Below are positions 1-7,692 of a stretch of DNA of 64,000 bases, piece by piece; within the stretch, counting starts at the first letter, position 1, and each line of letters opens with the position of its first letter. Under the pieces are notes generated by a model. The model searched no databases, was not told where the DNA came from, and saw nothing but the letters and a program-made list of their open reading frames with translations. Made by a program: the position numbers and the translations under genes. Origin of the DNA: Planctomycetota bacterium (GTDB lineage Bacteria > Planctomycetota > PLA2 > JAEUHO01); assembly GCA_028281445.1 (NCBI GenBank), contig JANQJW010000032.1, positions 19,206 through 83,205 of the forward strand, given 5' to 3'.

Positions 1-744
1 GGCCAAGCGCTCGTGGCCCACTTCGCCCAGCGCCCAAAGACAAGGGTGCTAGCGTGTGCCCGCGGGCAGGGCAGCAGACTCTCTGCGTTGCGCGGGCAGC
101 GCGTTGAAGTGCTCCCCCCGCTAGACCTGTCAGTTCCAGAAGAGGCCAATGAACTGGCTTCGCAGGTCGAAAGTCGCACGCAAGGTCGGTTCCACATAGT
201 CAACTGCACGGGATTCTTCCCGGGCTTTCGGCGGATAGCGGAGTCGCACGACGATGATGCTGTGCGCAGCATGACCTCGAACTACTTGACGGTCTACAAC
301 ACCGCTAGAGCACTCCTGCCAGTAATGCGATCCAGAGGGGGTGGCCACTTCATCGCATTTGGCAGCCACTCCGGATATCAAGCGTTCCCATTGATGGCGG
401 CGTTCGACGCCGCCAAGGCAGCTGTCCAGCAGCTGATTCGGCACATCTCTAATGAGGAGTCCGAGAGTGGCATCGTGGCGAACTGCCTGTGCCCCGCAAC
501 CCTAGATACGGACGCCGAGAGGAAGCTGAAGCCCTTTGGCGACCACGATCACTGGATTAAACCCCACGAGATCGCAAGGTTCATTGAGAGGATTGTCGCA
601 AGCGGGATGAACCTACTGCAAGGAAACGAACTCCACCTGTATAGGCACAGCGAGACGTACTTCCATCAGGCCTACTACGACAGGATTCGAACCAAACCGT
701 TGGCGGACGGGGGAGCCGACAATGAGCAGTCAGACGTTCGGTAA
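1..744 (+). CDS. SDR-like oxidoreductase, 5' end outside window
   Basis: Short-chain dehydrogenase/reductase-like protein. The frame is open from base 1 and the glycine-rich nucleotide loop is missing, so the true start lies left of the window. Visible family features are the strand ending NCTG (usually NNAG), the active-site serine region FGSHSGYQ and the following helix FDAAKAAVQQL. The family's catalytic YxxxK reads FxxxK here, with phenylalanine for tyrosine, so normal hydride-transfer catalysis is doubtful. The C-terminal half (IARFIERIVASG, then LLQGNELHLY) fits the usual SDR end. It overlaps the next gene by 23 bases, so the two are probably co-transcribed. Substrate unknown. Confidence 0.75.
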   Translation, partial: GQALVAHFAQRPKTRVLACARGQGSRLSALRGQRVEVLPPLDLSVPEEANELASQVESRTQGRFHIVNCTGFFPGFRRIAESHDDDAVRSMTSNYLTVYNTARALLPVMRSRGGGHFIAFGSHSGYQAFPLMAAFDAAKAAVQQLIRHISNEESESGIVANCLCPATLDTDAERKLKPFGDHDHWIKPHEIARFIERIVASGMNLLQGNELHLYRHSETYFHQAYYDRIRTKPLADGGADNEQSDVR

Positions 745-1519
745 GGCTACTTGGAGCTTCGTTAGGGCGCACCGGAAGGACCTAGGCTGGATCTTCGCGG
801 GCCCCACGGCCGCGGTCGTAGCCGCGGCTGTCCTTCTCGCGTCGAGGGGGAACGGCGGTCCACTGGACACCGCCACATGGAGCGGTGCCAGGTTCGACCC
901 GGGGTACCCCATCCTAATCGCGCTGTTACTAGCAACCGTAATCCACGTGTTGATCAACACTGGCTACTTCTTTGCGCACATTCTCAAGCTGGCCTTGGAC
1001 AAGCAATCACTGCTCAAGACGGGCGATGCTCACTTTCGTGCGGCTGTGTTCGCAACGGGAATCTCAATCATCGTTGCTTCGATTTGGGCTGGCAACATCT
1101 TCAACGGCTTCATGACTGCGTGGAACGAGCACTCGAATGAGGTCTTTGCTCTCACGGTCTTTGCATTGTTTCTCTACATAGACCTCGAGCTTCATCTGAG
1201 CTGCCGGGCACAACTTGCCGAGCTCGCCGATCCCAACGGCCCCCTAGCGAGCCACACGGCGAGGAGTCGGGCCGCAGAACAGCGCAGACTTGAGCTCGAC
1301 TCACAACTTGCATCGCTGCAACTCTGGCTCATCGACGCTCCTGTGCTGATTGGAGTGATGGTAGTCCTTCTCATCACGCACCTGGACTCGCCACCAGTCC
1401 CGCATGGATTCATGACTGGCTTCACAGCGGGCGCTATCGCCATGCACCTCGCCGTGTCACAGGTCATTTTCGGCATTCTCACGCTTCGAGATCTTTACGT
1501 CCGCTCGCACTCCCCCTAG
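722..1519 (+). CDS. Six-pass membrane protein, unknown function
   Basis: A 265-residue integral membrane protein not assigned to a family. About six hydrophobic segments are visible near residues 25-45, 62-85, 105-130, 140-158, 205-225 and 230-255. A charged loop rich in Arg, Glu and Gln (around residues 165-200, RSRAAEQRRLELDSQ) lies between segments four and five. The ATG start lies inside the end of the SDR-like gene, which suggests translational coupling. It converges on the SIR2-FGE-ricin operon across a 386-base gap. A transporter, receptor or partner of the SDR-like enzyme are all possible; nothing in the sequence decides. Confidence 0.75.
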   Translation: MSSQTFGKATWSFVRAHRKDLGWIFAGPTAAVVAAAVLLASRGNGGPLDTATWSGARFDPGYPILIALLLATVIHVLINTGYFFAHILKLALDKQSLLKTGDAHFRAAVFATGISIIVASIWAGNIFNGFMTAWNEHSNEVFALTVFALFLYIDLELHLSCRAQLAELADPNGPLASHTARSRAAEQRRLELDSQLASLQLWLIDAPVLIGVMVVLLITHLDSPPVPHGFMTGFTAGAIAMHLAVSQVIFGILTLRDLYVRSHSP

Positions 1520-1665
1520 AGCCGCGTCGACAGAGCGGGGAGCCAACCGCATGTAGACGTACGGGGGAAGCCTCGACCGATCAGGCCCACTACCACTAGG
1601 GTCCAATCCGACCGAGTCGGCTCACTCAACCGCCAGCGAGAGCAGGACCGAGAGGGAAGACGTTC

Positions 1666-1758
1666 GTGCCGGAGTTCTTCATCAGCTTTGCGGGGGCGGC
1701 TCATTGGATTCCACATTCTCGGGCGCGCGGACCTAGCTCCGCTCAGCCTCTCAAGTGA
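1666..1758 (+). pseudogene. Possible TIR-domain gene remnant
   Basis: A GTG preceded by AGAGGGAAG (1651-1659) opens a 30-codon frame beginning VPEFFISFAGA, which looks like the first strand and loop of bacterial TIR domains (typically FFISYAGxD). The rest of the domain is absent: the frame runs into unrelated residues and stops at 1758. No other coding sequence is recognised in the 1520-1905 gap. It is best read as a truncated remnant of a TIR-domain NADase or signalling gene beside the SIR2 gene, but the match covers only about eleven residues, so chance is possible. Confidence 0.35.
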
Positions 1759-1905
1759 CTTGGTACGAAGATCGGGGGCACGTCATCAAGAAAGTGTCAC
1801 GCCCATCGGAGGGGGCAACTCACTCGGGAAAGACGGACGGATGCGACAGGGGGGACTCTCGCCGGCGATACTAGGCACGCGCTAATCAACTCGTGGCGCC
1901 ACTCC

Positions 1906-3960
1906 TCAAGATTGGCCGCTCTTACGAACCCACCAGCGCTGGTTCGCGTTTCCGTGACGCGAGAACTGGATAATGGTCGCCCCCGCAGACTTGGCCACAC
2001 CAGCTACGTCCAAGACTTTGCCGCTTCCGGCGTTTGCAAGGATGTATCCGTCCCCTTCGGGAATCGCGCTCCAGAGCTGACTCCTGCTAGACCGCCGCGG
2101 GCTACGGGCTACCTTGCTGCCGTTCCTATGTTCGGGCGGCAGCACTGTGAGCATGCTGCCGTCGTAGGCTTTGAGCCGAAAGCACTCATCCTCCTCGTCA
2201 CAGATCGCCCAGTGTTGTTGCTGTAGGTGTGCCCAAGGCGCTTGGACTACGTCTTCTTGTTCGATGCAAGTTAGAGCCATGCCGCTATTCACCGAAATGA
2301 AGGCCAAGGACTGGCCTGAAACCAGCGGCTGCCGAATCGTTCGGGCAACGCGAAACCCGATGCTGTTGAATCTCGTATCCGGCTCCATGCCGAGCCGCGC
2401 AGTTGCCCGCAAGAACCTGGCGTCGTAGTACCAGCATCCTCCTCTGACTACTCTTCTGGGTTCGTCAAGACACTCGTAGGCCGTTCCATCCGTAGGCGCC
2501 CCTGTGTAGTCCTCACTGTAGGTGTCTTGTACCCACTCCCAGACATTGCCCAAGACATCAAGTAGGCCAAACTGGTTTGGCTCGTAGGATCCAACAGGTG
2601 TGGTCTGGTTCCTCTCGGACGCGTCGTAGTTTGCTCGGCCCGCCACTATGGTATCGCCCCACCAATAAGGGGTTGTAGTGCCGGCTCTGGCCATGTACTC
2701 CCACTCTGCCTCTGAGAGAAGTCTGTACGTACCCTCAACCGTGGGGAGGCTGTTCAACCACCTGACATAGTCTTGAGCATCGCTCCAACTAACGTGAATG
2801 ACGGGGCGGGCTCCTCGGCCCCATCCGGAGTCTCGAGGAAGCACGAGGCCTCCAACGCTTCGCACATACGCATCCCACTCACTAAACGTAATGGGGGTCC
2901 GTGACACAGCAAAACGGCAGGCAATCTCAACTTTGTGTGCAGGTTGCTCGTTGGGCATTGCCCCCACCTCGGTCTCGCTGGAACCCATGATCAATGTGCC
3001 TTCCGGAAGCACGACCATCTCTGGAACCGCGACACCATGCGCCTCGGTGAACGAATCCAAGTCCGCAATTACGGACGCCGCATCGCGGCCACGGGACCCA
3101 TCTGTCCCTGCCGACGATGGCCGGCGCAAGTCTTCGATAAAGGCCGGCAGGAACGAAAGCGTGGGCCCGAAGTCGAGTGGATACAGAGATCCACGCGCAG
3201 GGAAGCCTTGCGCTGCTTCCGTTTGAAGGAGGACGTAGTGCCTATGGCTGGGCGCGTCCTTGTGACCGAGCCACTCGATAAGAGGGCCCAGGTTCGGATC
3301 AAGTAGCCCACCCCCATAGCCTATGAACAGCAGAGTGCTAAAGCGCCCTAAGGCGGCTTGTATCTCCTGTGCGGCCTTGTTTCTCAAGACCGCCTCATAG
3401 CTCCTTACGCCTAGGACCACGCTCTTCGGCTCGTCCCACCAACCATGTAGGTGAAGCACTCCATCAGCACTGCCTTTTAATACTTCAACCCACTTGCGCG
3501 GGTTCCGCCAAGTAACGGCCGGGATGCTAGAACCATCAGGCCTGCTGGAAAGAACGCTATCGTAGTTGGTCGTCAGAATGGGGACTTCGAGTCCGTGGAT
3601 CGCGTCAAGGAGTTTCCGATCGCGAACTTCGTGTTGGCCCACACTCGCTTCAAGCCAGCGGCTCCACTCGGCCCCGTCAGGCGCTTGTAGGCGAGACTCG
3701 ATAATATCGGCTGCCGCCAAGTGAAAGTCTATGGCGTCAGCCGACAGCAAGGACAGCACAGCTGCCCGCTCAGTTTCCGTCAAGCGCGGATGCCCAAATT
3801 GTGCGGCGTGCTGCAGCCCATCCTCAAGAAGCCCGGCCCACGACGCAGTCTTCGCGTTTCGCGTTGCGGCCAAAGACACTCCCGCACCTACGACAACAGC
3901 CATGTCGCCGTTGACCAAGCGGCTCTTCAGCTCGCCGATCGCTCTTGAGTTCTCAGCCAT
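1906..3960 (-). CDS. SIR2 - FGE/SUMF1-like - ricin-B lectin fusion protein
   Basis: A 684-residue three-domain protein. Residues 1-285 are a SIR2-like domain with GAG at 25-27, TTNYD with Asn132 and HLHG with His172, so the NAD-hydrolysing site looks intact. Residues 315-542 are a formylglycine-generating-enzyme (SUMF1) fold, shown by RLLSEAEWEYMARAG, GNVWEWVQDTY and RVVRGGCW. The cysteine pair expected near the end of catalytic FGEs is absent, so this domain more likely binds a ligand or partner. Residues 548-684 are a ricin-B-type lectin ending in QRWW. SIR2 domains are known NAD-depleting effectors in phage defence; FGE and ricin domains would then be sensors (inference). It is the last gene of a five-gene operon, starting two bases after the acetyltransferase stop. 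Confidence 0.88.
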   Translation of the reverse strand: MAENSRAIGELKSRLVNGDMAVVVGAGVSLAATRNAKTASWAGLLEDGLQHAAQFGHPRLTETERAAVLSLLSADAIDFHLAAADIIESRLQAPDGAEWSRWLEASVGQHEVRDRKLLDAIHGLEVPILTTNYDSVLSSRPDGSSIPAVTWRNPRKWVEVLKGSADGVLHLHGWWDEPKSVVLGVRSYEAVLRNKAAQEIQAALGRFSTLLFIGYGGGLLDPNLGPLIEWLGHKDAPSHRHYVLLQTEAAQGFPARGSLYPLDFGPTLSFLPAFIEDLRRPSSAGTDGSRGRDAASVIADLDSFTEAHGVAVPEMVVLPEGTLIMGSSETEVGAMPNEQPAHKVEIACRFAVSRTPITFSEWDAYVRSVGGLVLPRDSGWGRGARPVIHVSWSDAQDYVRWLNSLPTVEGTYRLLSEAEWEYMARAGTTTPYWWGDTIVAGRANYDASERNQTTPVGSYEPNQFGLLDVLGNVWEWVQDTYSEDYTGAPTDGTAYECLDEPRRVVRGGCWYYDARFLRATARLGMEPDTRFNSIGFRVARTIRQPLVSGQSLAFISVNSGMALTCIEQEDVVQAPWAHLQQQHWAICDEEDECFRLKAYDGSMLTVLPPEHRNGSKVARSPRRSSRSQLWSAIPEGDGYILANAGSGKVLDVAGVAKSAGATIIQFSRHGNANQRWWVRKSGQS

Positions 3961-3962
3961 CT

Positions 3963-4448
3963 CTATCTGCTACCAGGGAGTGCCACAAGATCCCACTTCA
4001 GACGAAAGACCTTCTCATCTTCCTCACGGCGTCCGGTGTCTTCGAACCCCAGCTTCGAGTACAAGCGTTCGGCATCGGTGTTCCAGTGTAGGAACTTGAC
4101 GATCACCTCTACATTCGACCGCTCTGCCAATACCCTACTGAGCGTGCGCTGCAACGCAATCGTACCTACGCCTTCGCCCTGAAATCGACCGTCAACCATC
4201 ATGCGATGAACCTCTACGTGATCGCCGACATACATGAGGACCATAAGTCCGGCCGGCTCTTCTCCGACGTAGATTATCCGCACGTCCGCTTCCTCGGGTC
4301 GGGCACAAGCCTCGGCAAGGCTGCGCTCATTGGTGCAAATCAGACCTGATTGGTCCGAAGTCACTCTCAACTTGGTAGCTGCCTTCCAATTGTCCGGTCT
4401 AAGCGGGCGCAGACTCACGCTCGACCACTTGTATCGCTGCTCGCTCAA
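3963..4448 (-). CDS. GNAT-family N-acetyltransferase
   Basis: A 161-residue single-domain GCN5-related acetyltransferase. The acetyl-CoA-binding motif A is visible as RFQGEGVGTIAL near residue 85, followed by a helix and the C-terminal NTDAERLYSKLGFEDTG typical of the fold. The substrate cannot be read from the sequence. Its ATG overlaps the stop of the upstream desaturase gene by four bases, and its stop is two bases from the start of the SIR2-FGE-ricin gene, so all are probably made from one transcript. It is the second acetyltransferase of the operon; the two are not close copies. Confidence 0.85.
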   Translation of the reverse strand: MSEQRYKWSSVSLRPLRPDNWKAATKLRVTSDQSGLICTNERSLAEACARPEEADVRIIYVGEEPAGLMVLMYVGDHVEVHRMMVDGRFQGEGVGTIALQRTLSRVLAERSNVEVIVKFLHWNTDAERLYSKLGFEDTGRREEDEKVFRLKWDLVALPGSR

Positions 4449-5362
4449 CTGAGAATCCTCCGACGAATGGAAACCGTATCACCGTAGCCTCGCGGATCGT
4501 TCTCCACGAGCTCCCGATGCACGCGCTTCACTCTGAAGAACGGAATGGATGGAAACAAGTGATGTACCGTGTGGTACGCATCACCAAGTGGATGCAGGAG
4601 GAGCTTCTGAACTGGTCCAACGTTTGAGTACGTGGCCCCCATGACGGACCGGAGGTTCTTGTACTCATGCTCCTCGATTTCTCCGAGGAACCTAATCACG
4701 GGCAAGATGAAGAACACAGGTACGCCCCAGCAGAGACCCCACAAGCGCAGGATGCTTGGCAGAGGAGTGTCAAGGATGAACGCGCCACCCGCCACCGCCA
4801 CCACATGCCAGGCAATGAACCTAAGAACCGTGCCACGTCCAACGCCAATGGCTCGCCACCATCCGGGAACGTAGGGAACCAAACGCAGGGCAATCCCCTT
4901 TGCAAACGGCAACAGCCGCGTTCTATCCAGCCCGCGCAGATTCAGCTTCCTCCATCTTATGAGGTCAGTATCAGCGTCTCCGCCCAAGAACTGGTGATGG
5001 ACCAAGTGCGTCCTGCGATAGCTGTCTACTTCCGAGAGCACTGGCCACGCCGCCAGCAGATTGGCCAGAAGATCGTTGAGTTTCCGTCTCCGGGTCCAGT
5101 TGTAGTGAGAGGCATCGTGTACGAGACACTCAAGTGCGCGCATCTCTCGAGCGGCGACGATCGCGGTAACTACGTAAAGCGGGATCCAATGGGCTAGTGG
5201 CATTCGCGACAAGAAGTGGCTTGCCAATAGTCCCGAACCAAGGATCAGCAAGTGAGCCGCCACCGCGCTAAGTACCGAGCGAAGAAGCGACGTTTTGGAC
5301 AGTTCACGCAATCGGCTCTTGAGCCAAGCGGGGGCCGAGTAGCCGAGGGGGGCTTCGATCAT
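4445..5362 (-). CDS. Membrane fatty-acid desaturase-like protein
   Basis: A 305-residue membrane di-iron desaturase/hydroxylase. The three histidine clusters of the family are present: HDASH, RTHLVHH and YHTVHH, with the last followed by LFPSIP. Hydrophobic segments lie between the first two clusters and the third, as usual for acyl-lipid desaturases. The start at 5362 (MIEAPLGY) avoids overlap with the upstream cyclase gene; an in-frame upstream extension would run into that gene. The likely role is O2-dependent desaturation or hydroxylation of a lipid or small acyl substrate in the membrane. It is translationally coupled to the downstream acetyltransferase through a four-base overlap. Confidence 0.85.
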   Translation of the reverse strand: MIEAPLGYSAPAWLKSRLRELSKTSLLRSVLSAVAAHLLILGSGLLASHFLSRMPLAHWIPLYVVTAIVAAREMRALECLVHDASHYNWTRRRKLNDLLANLLAAWPVLSEVDSYRRTHLVHHQFLGGDADTDLIRWRKLNLRGLDRTRLLPFAKGIALRLVPYVPGWWRAIGVGRGTVLRFIAWHVVAVAGGAFILDTPLPSILRLWGLCWGVPVFFILPVIRFLGEIEEHEYKNLRSVMGATYSNVGPVQKLLLHPLGDAYHTVHHLFPSIPFFRVKRVHRELVENDPRGYGDTVSIRRRILS

Positions 5363-5372
5363 GACTGTGCTT

Positions 5373-6122
5373 CTACGTAATGGCAAAGACCCGGGCAGGA
5401 AACCCAGAACCTCCCGCTGGCTTGGGGAAGGTGGCAACCGCGATGGCGCCTACCTCGGGGACCTTGTGCAAGTTGGCAAGCAACTCGATCTGGTACTTGC
5501 CCTGCGAAAGTACATAGGTTTCGGCAGGAAACGAATCGGCTGAAACAACGACGCCTGGATCCGTATCCGGCGTCTCATGGCCGCAGGCCACTAGGTCTCG
5601 CTCCTCACACAAGAACTCTAGAGCGTCCGTACTCCATCCGGGAAAGTGACAGACGCCGACAGCGTCCTTGTTCATAACGCGATCCGGCTCAGGCCACCGC
5701 TCAGCCCAGCCAGTGCGCAGCGCCACGAACGCGCCCCTTGGTACGAGTCCGTTGCGCGCCTCCCAATCACGAATGTCGTTCACCGTGATCACGTAGTCTG
5801 GGTCCTCCTCGACGCGGCCAACAACATCCAAGACCGCCAGGGGAAGGACCATCTCATGCACCCCCACCTGATCAAGGGTCCGCCCATGCTCAATGAAGTG
5901 ACTGGGAGGATCGACGTGTGTACCCCACTGTCCGACGATCGAGTAACGGTGAGTCCTGAATCCATCCTTTTCAAACGTGTATAGCGCCACACGTTCCTCA
6001 TTCGGCATGTCAGGCGCATGCGGTATGCCTGGCCCGAACGCATGAGTGAGGTCAACGAATCGCCTCGCGCGAAGCTCTTGTACTAGCTCCCAGAGACGGT
6101 GGGACGTACGACTCTTGCTCAT
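5373..6122 (-). CDS. Cyclase-family protein (kynurenine formamidase-like)
   Basis: A 249-residue metal-dependent hydrolase of the cyclase family, which includes kynurenine formamidase and isatin hydrolase. The metal-binding signature GTHVDPPSHF is near residue 65, and a later HETPDTDPG segment completes the usual site. The family hydrolyses amide or lactam bonds of small aromatic compounds; the actual substrate is unknown. The start at 6122 (MSKSRTS) lies two bases after the stop of the upstream acetyltransferase; a longer in-frame version would overlap it. Its presence with a desaturase and two acetyltransferases suggests small-molecule modification. Confidence 0.85.
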   Translation of the reverse strand: MSKSRTSHRLWELVQELRARRFVDLTHAFGPGIPHAPDMPNEERVALYTFEKDGFRTHRYSIVGQWGTHVDPPSHFIEHGRTLDQVGVHEMVLPLAVLDVVGRVEEDPDYVITVNDIRDWEARNGLVPRGAFVALRTGWAERWPEPDRVMNKDAVGVCHFPGWSTDALEFLCEERDLVACGHETPDTDPGVVVSADSFPAETYVLSQGKYQIELLANLHKVPEVGAIAVATFPKPAGGSGFPARVFAIT

Positions 6123-6124
6123 CG

Positions 6125-6577
6125 CTATTCCTCTCGCCGCGCTCGAACCAACTTGTGTTCCATCGGAGTGTTGCGGAGTGAAAGGGACTGCATTCCAAGA
6201 CCCTCGTAGAATGGCTCCGTTCCCTTGATGGCCAAGAGGCCAACGAAGGCACACGGCTCCACGGACGACTCAATGCGACGAAGCAGGTCCACCGTCAACG
6301 CCGTCCCAATGCCCTGTCGCTGAAACTCAGGGTCAACCATCACGTCTTGGACATAGACATACAGACCGGCATCCCCCACGGCGCGCCCGAAGCCAACGAG
6401 CCGTTCCTCAACGGCTACGCACCCGAAGAGTAGCGTGCGCTCGAATGCTAGGCGCACAGCACCGGCCGCCACTGCGGGCCAGCCGACAGCTCTCCGCAGA
6501 TTGAGGTAGGACGCGATGGGGGGTCTATTCCAGTCCACACGGAAGTCGGTCACCGGAGTATCGTACCTCACCCTCAA
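6125..6577 (-). CDS. GNAT-family N-acetyltransferase (operon leader)
   Basis: A GCN5-related acetyltransferase of about 150 residues with motif A visible as VMVDPEFQRQGIGTAL and the C-terminal PFYEGLGMQSL typical of the fold. It is the first gene of the five-gene minus-strand operon ending with the SIR2-FGE-ricin fusion. The start is uncertain: TTG at 6577 or GTG at 6571 both give a complete domain, and neither has a strong ribosome-binding site. The four following genes are separated by 2 or 10 bases or overlap by 4. Confidence 0.82.
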   Translation of the reverse strand: MRVRYDTPVTDFRVDWNRPPIASYLNLRRAVGWPAVAAGAVRLAFERTLLFGCVAVEERLVGFGRAVGDAGLYVYVQDVMVDPEFQRQGIGTALTVDLLRRIESSVEPCAFVGLLAIKGTEPFYEGLGMQSLSLRNTPMEHKLVRARREE

Positions 6578-7073
6578 CCGGCGATGCAGCCTACGGAGGG
6601 TTCTATCCGAGTAGCTCGTGAGTTCGGGGCGCGCTCCGACAAGACAACTCCCACGGTGGTTGACTCTTGCGAAACAGACTTGGCTGATAGGGGGCCTTGC
6701 ACTCCCCCCGCCGCTACCCGATCATCGAACGCGGTCTTGCTCCGTCTTGCCGCCAGAGGCAGGAGTTGACTTTGGCCAAGCGCATTCGCTGTCAAGCTCC
6801 TACTGCCCAGGAAGTTACTGAGACCGGCTCGATCTCAACGATTACGACCTCCACGGCGATGAAGACCGATGAGGCGCCTCTGACCCAAAGGTGTAATCCG
6901 TGGATGCACAGCAAGTTGACGCTTCTGGCAGCGGGCGAAACCGCCAGATGTCCCCCCTGACGGCCCCCGAGCGGACTCCATACGCCCAGGGAGGCTTGCT
7001 CCACAGGCTGTCGCTCGCCCCTCGGGCTATCGTCGCGCACGAGAAGACCTGCGCGAAGCGAGACCGCGACCTC
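6578..7073. other. No recognisable gene
   Basis: About 500 bases between the acetyltransferase start and the end of the broken DUF6998-like gene. Short open frames exist on both strands, but none shows a domain, convincing ribosome-binding site or residue pattern of a real protein. It should contain the promoter of the five-gene operon; no clear -35/-10 pair was seen. Confidence 0.5.
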
Positions 7074-7547
7074 CTATGGAAGCTTCCCCAGAGTAGCAAT
7101 CATGTTGGCGGTTAGGTCCACGGCACTGGAATGCTGCAGCAATGCGTCTGTCGCGTGAAGTACGTGACCGTTCACGTGCTTTCTGTAGACGCTATGCGTT
7201 TCAACAGTGTCTCACGGCAGTTGTGCCGCCTGCCGGATTCCGTACTCACCGTTGAACAGCACGATCACAGCATCATCGAAGTCAAACGAGCGGAACGGAG
7301 AGAGCTGACGCTGCCCCGCGTTGCGAGGGTTGTAGACGACCCGCGCCTTCACCTGAAGTCGACGACCGTCCTCGAGCACCACATCCATGCTCTTCCTCGA
7401 ATTCTCCTGGAGCTCACCGGAGAGAGTCTGCGCCGTCAGATACTCAGCAGGATTGTTTGTGCGTAGGATCTCGCGGCGTCGCAGCTCAGCGAGAATTGAC
7501 GAGTAGGTACTGAGCAGCGTCGCCACAGATGCTGACTTCACTTCCAT
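7074..7547 (-). pseudogene. DUF6998-like protein with an in-frame TGA
   Basis: The first 111 codons encode a clear protein, with RKSMDVVLEDGRRLQVKAR and RQLSPFRSFDFDDAVIVLF resembling DUF6998-type proteins of restriction context; the D...QVK arrangement recalls restriction-endonuclease folds. A TGA occurs at 7214-7212, but the same frame continues for 45 sense codons that also look coding (ETHSVYRKHVNGHVLHATD) before a TAG at 7074. The simplest reading is a CGA-to-TGA nonsense mutation. Selenocysteine readthrough is conceivable because the island abuts a tRNA-Sec, but no convincing selenocysteine insertion hairpin was seen after the TGA. It diverges from mcrB across about 145 bases. Confidence 0.7.
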
Positions 7548-7692
7548 GCCTACATCCTGGGGCGACCTCGCGAGCCTGCCTAGCCAGCCGTTTGTGCTGG
7601 CGGCTGCAGTCGACCTCGACGGAGGCTCGGCCCCGTAGCCTTGTCAACCGGGAGGGTCTAGAATCCGGTCCCTGTACGTGGGAGGAAACCCG

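Noticed and set aside
1906..3960. Diversity-generating retroelement with the FGE domain as variable target
   Set aside because: FGE folds can be such targets, but no reverse transcriptase or template repeat is present nearby.
6574..6795. A 73-codon frame overlapping the first acetyltransferase start by four bases
   Set aside because: Despite the overlap, its sequence shows no protein-like pattern and no ribosome-binding site.
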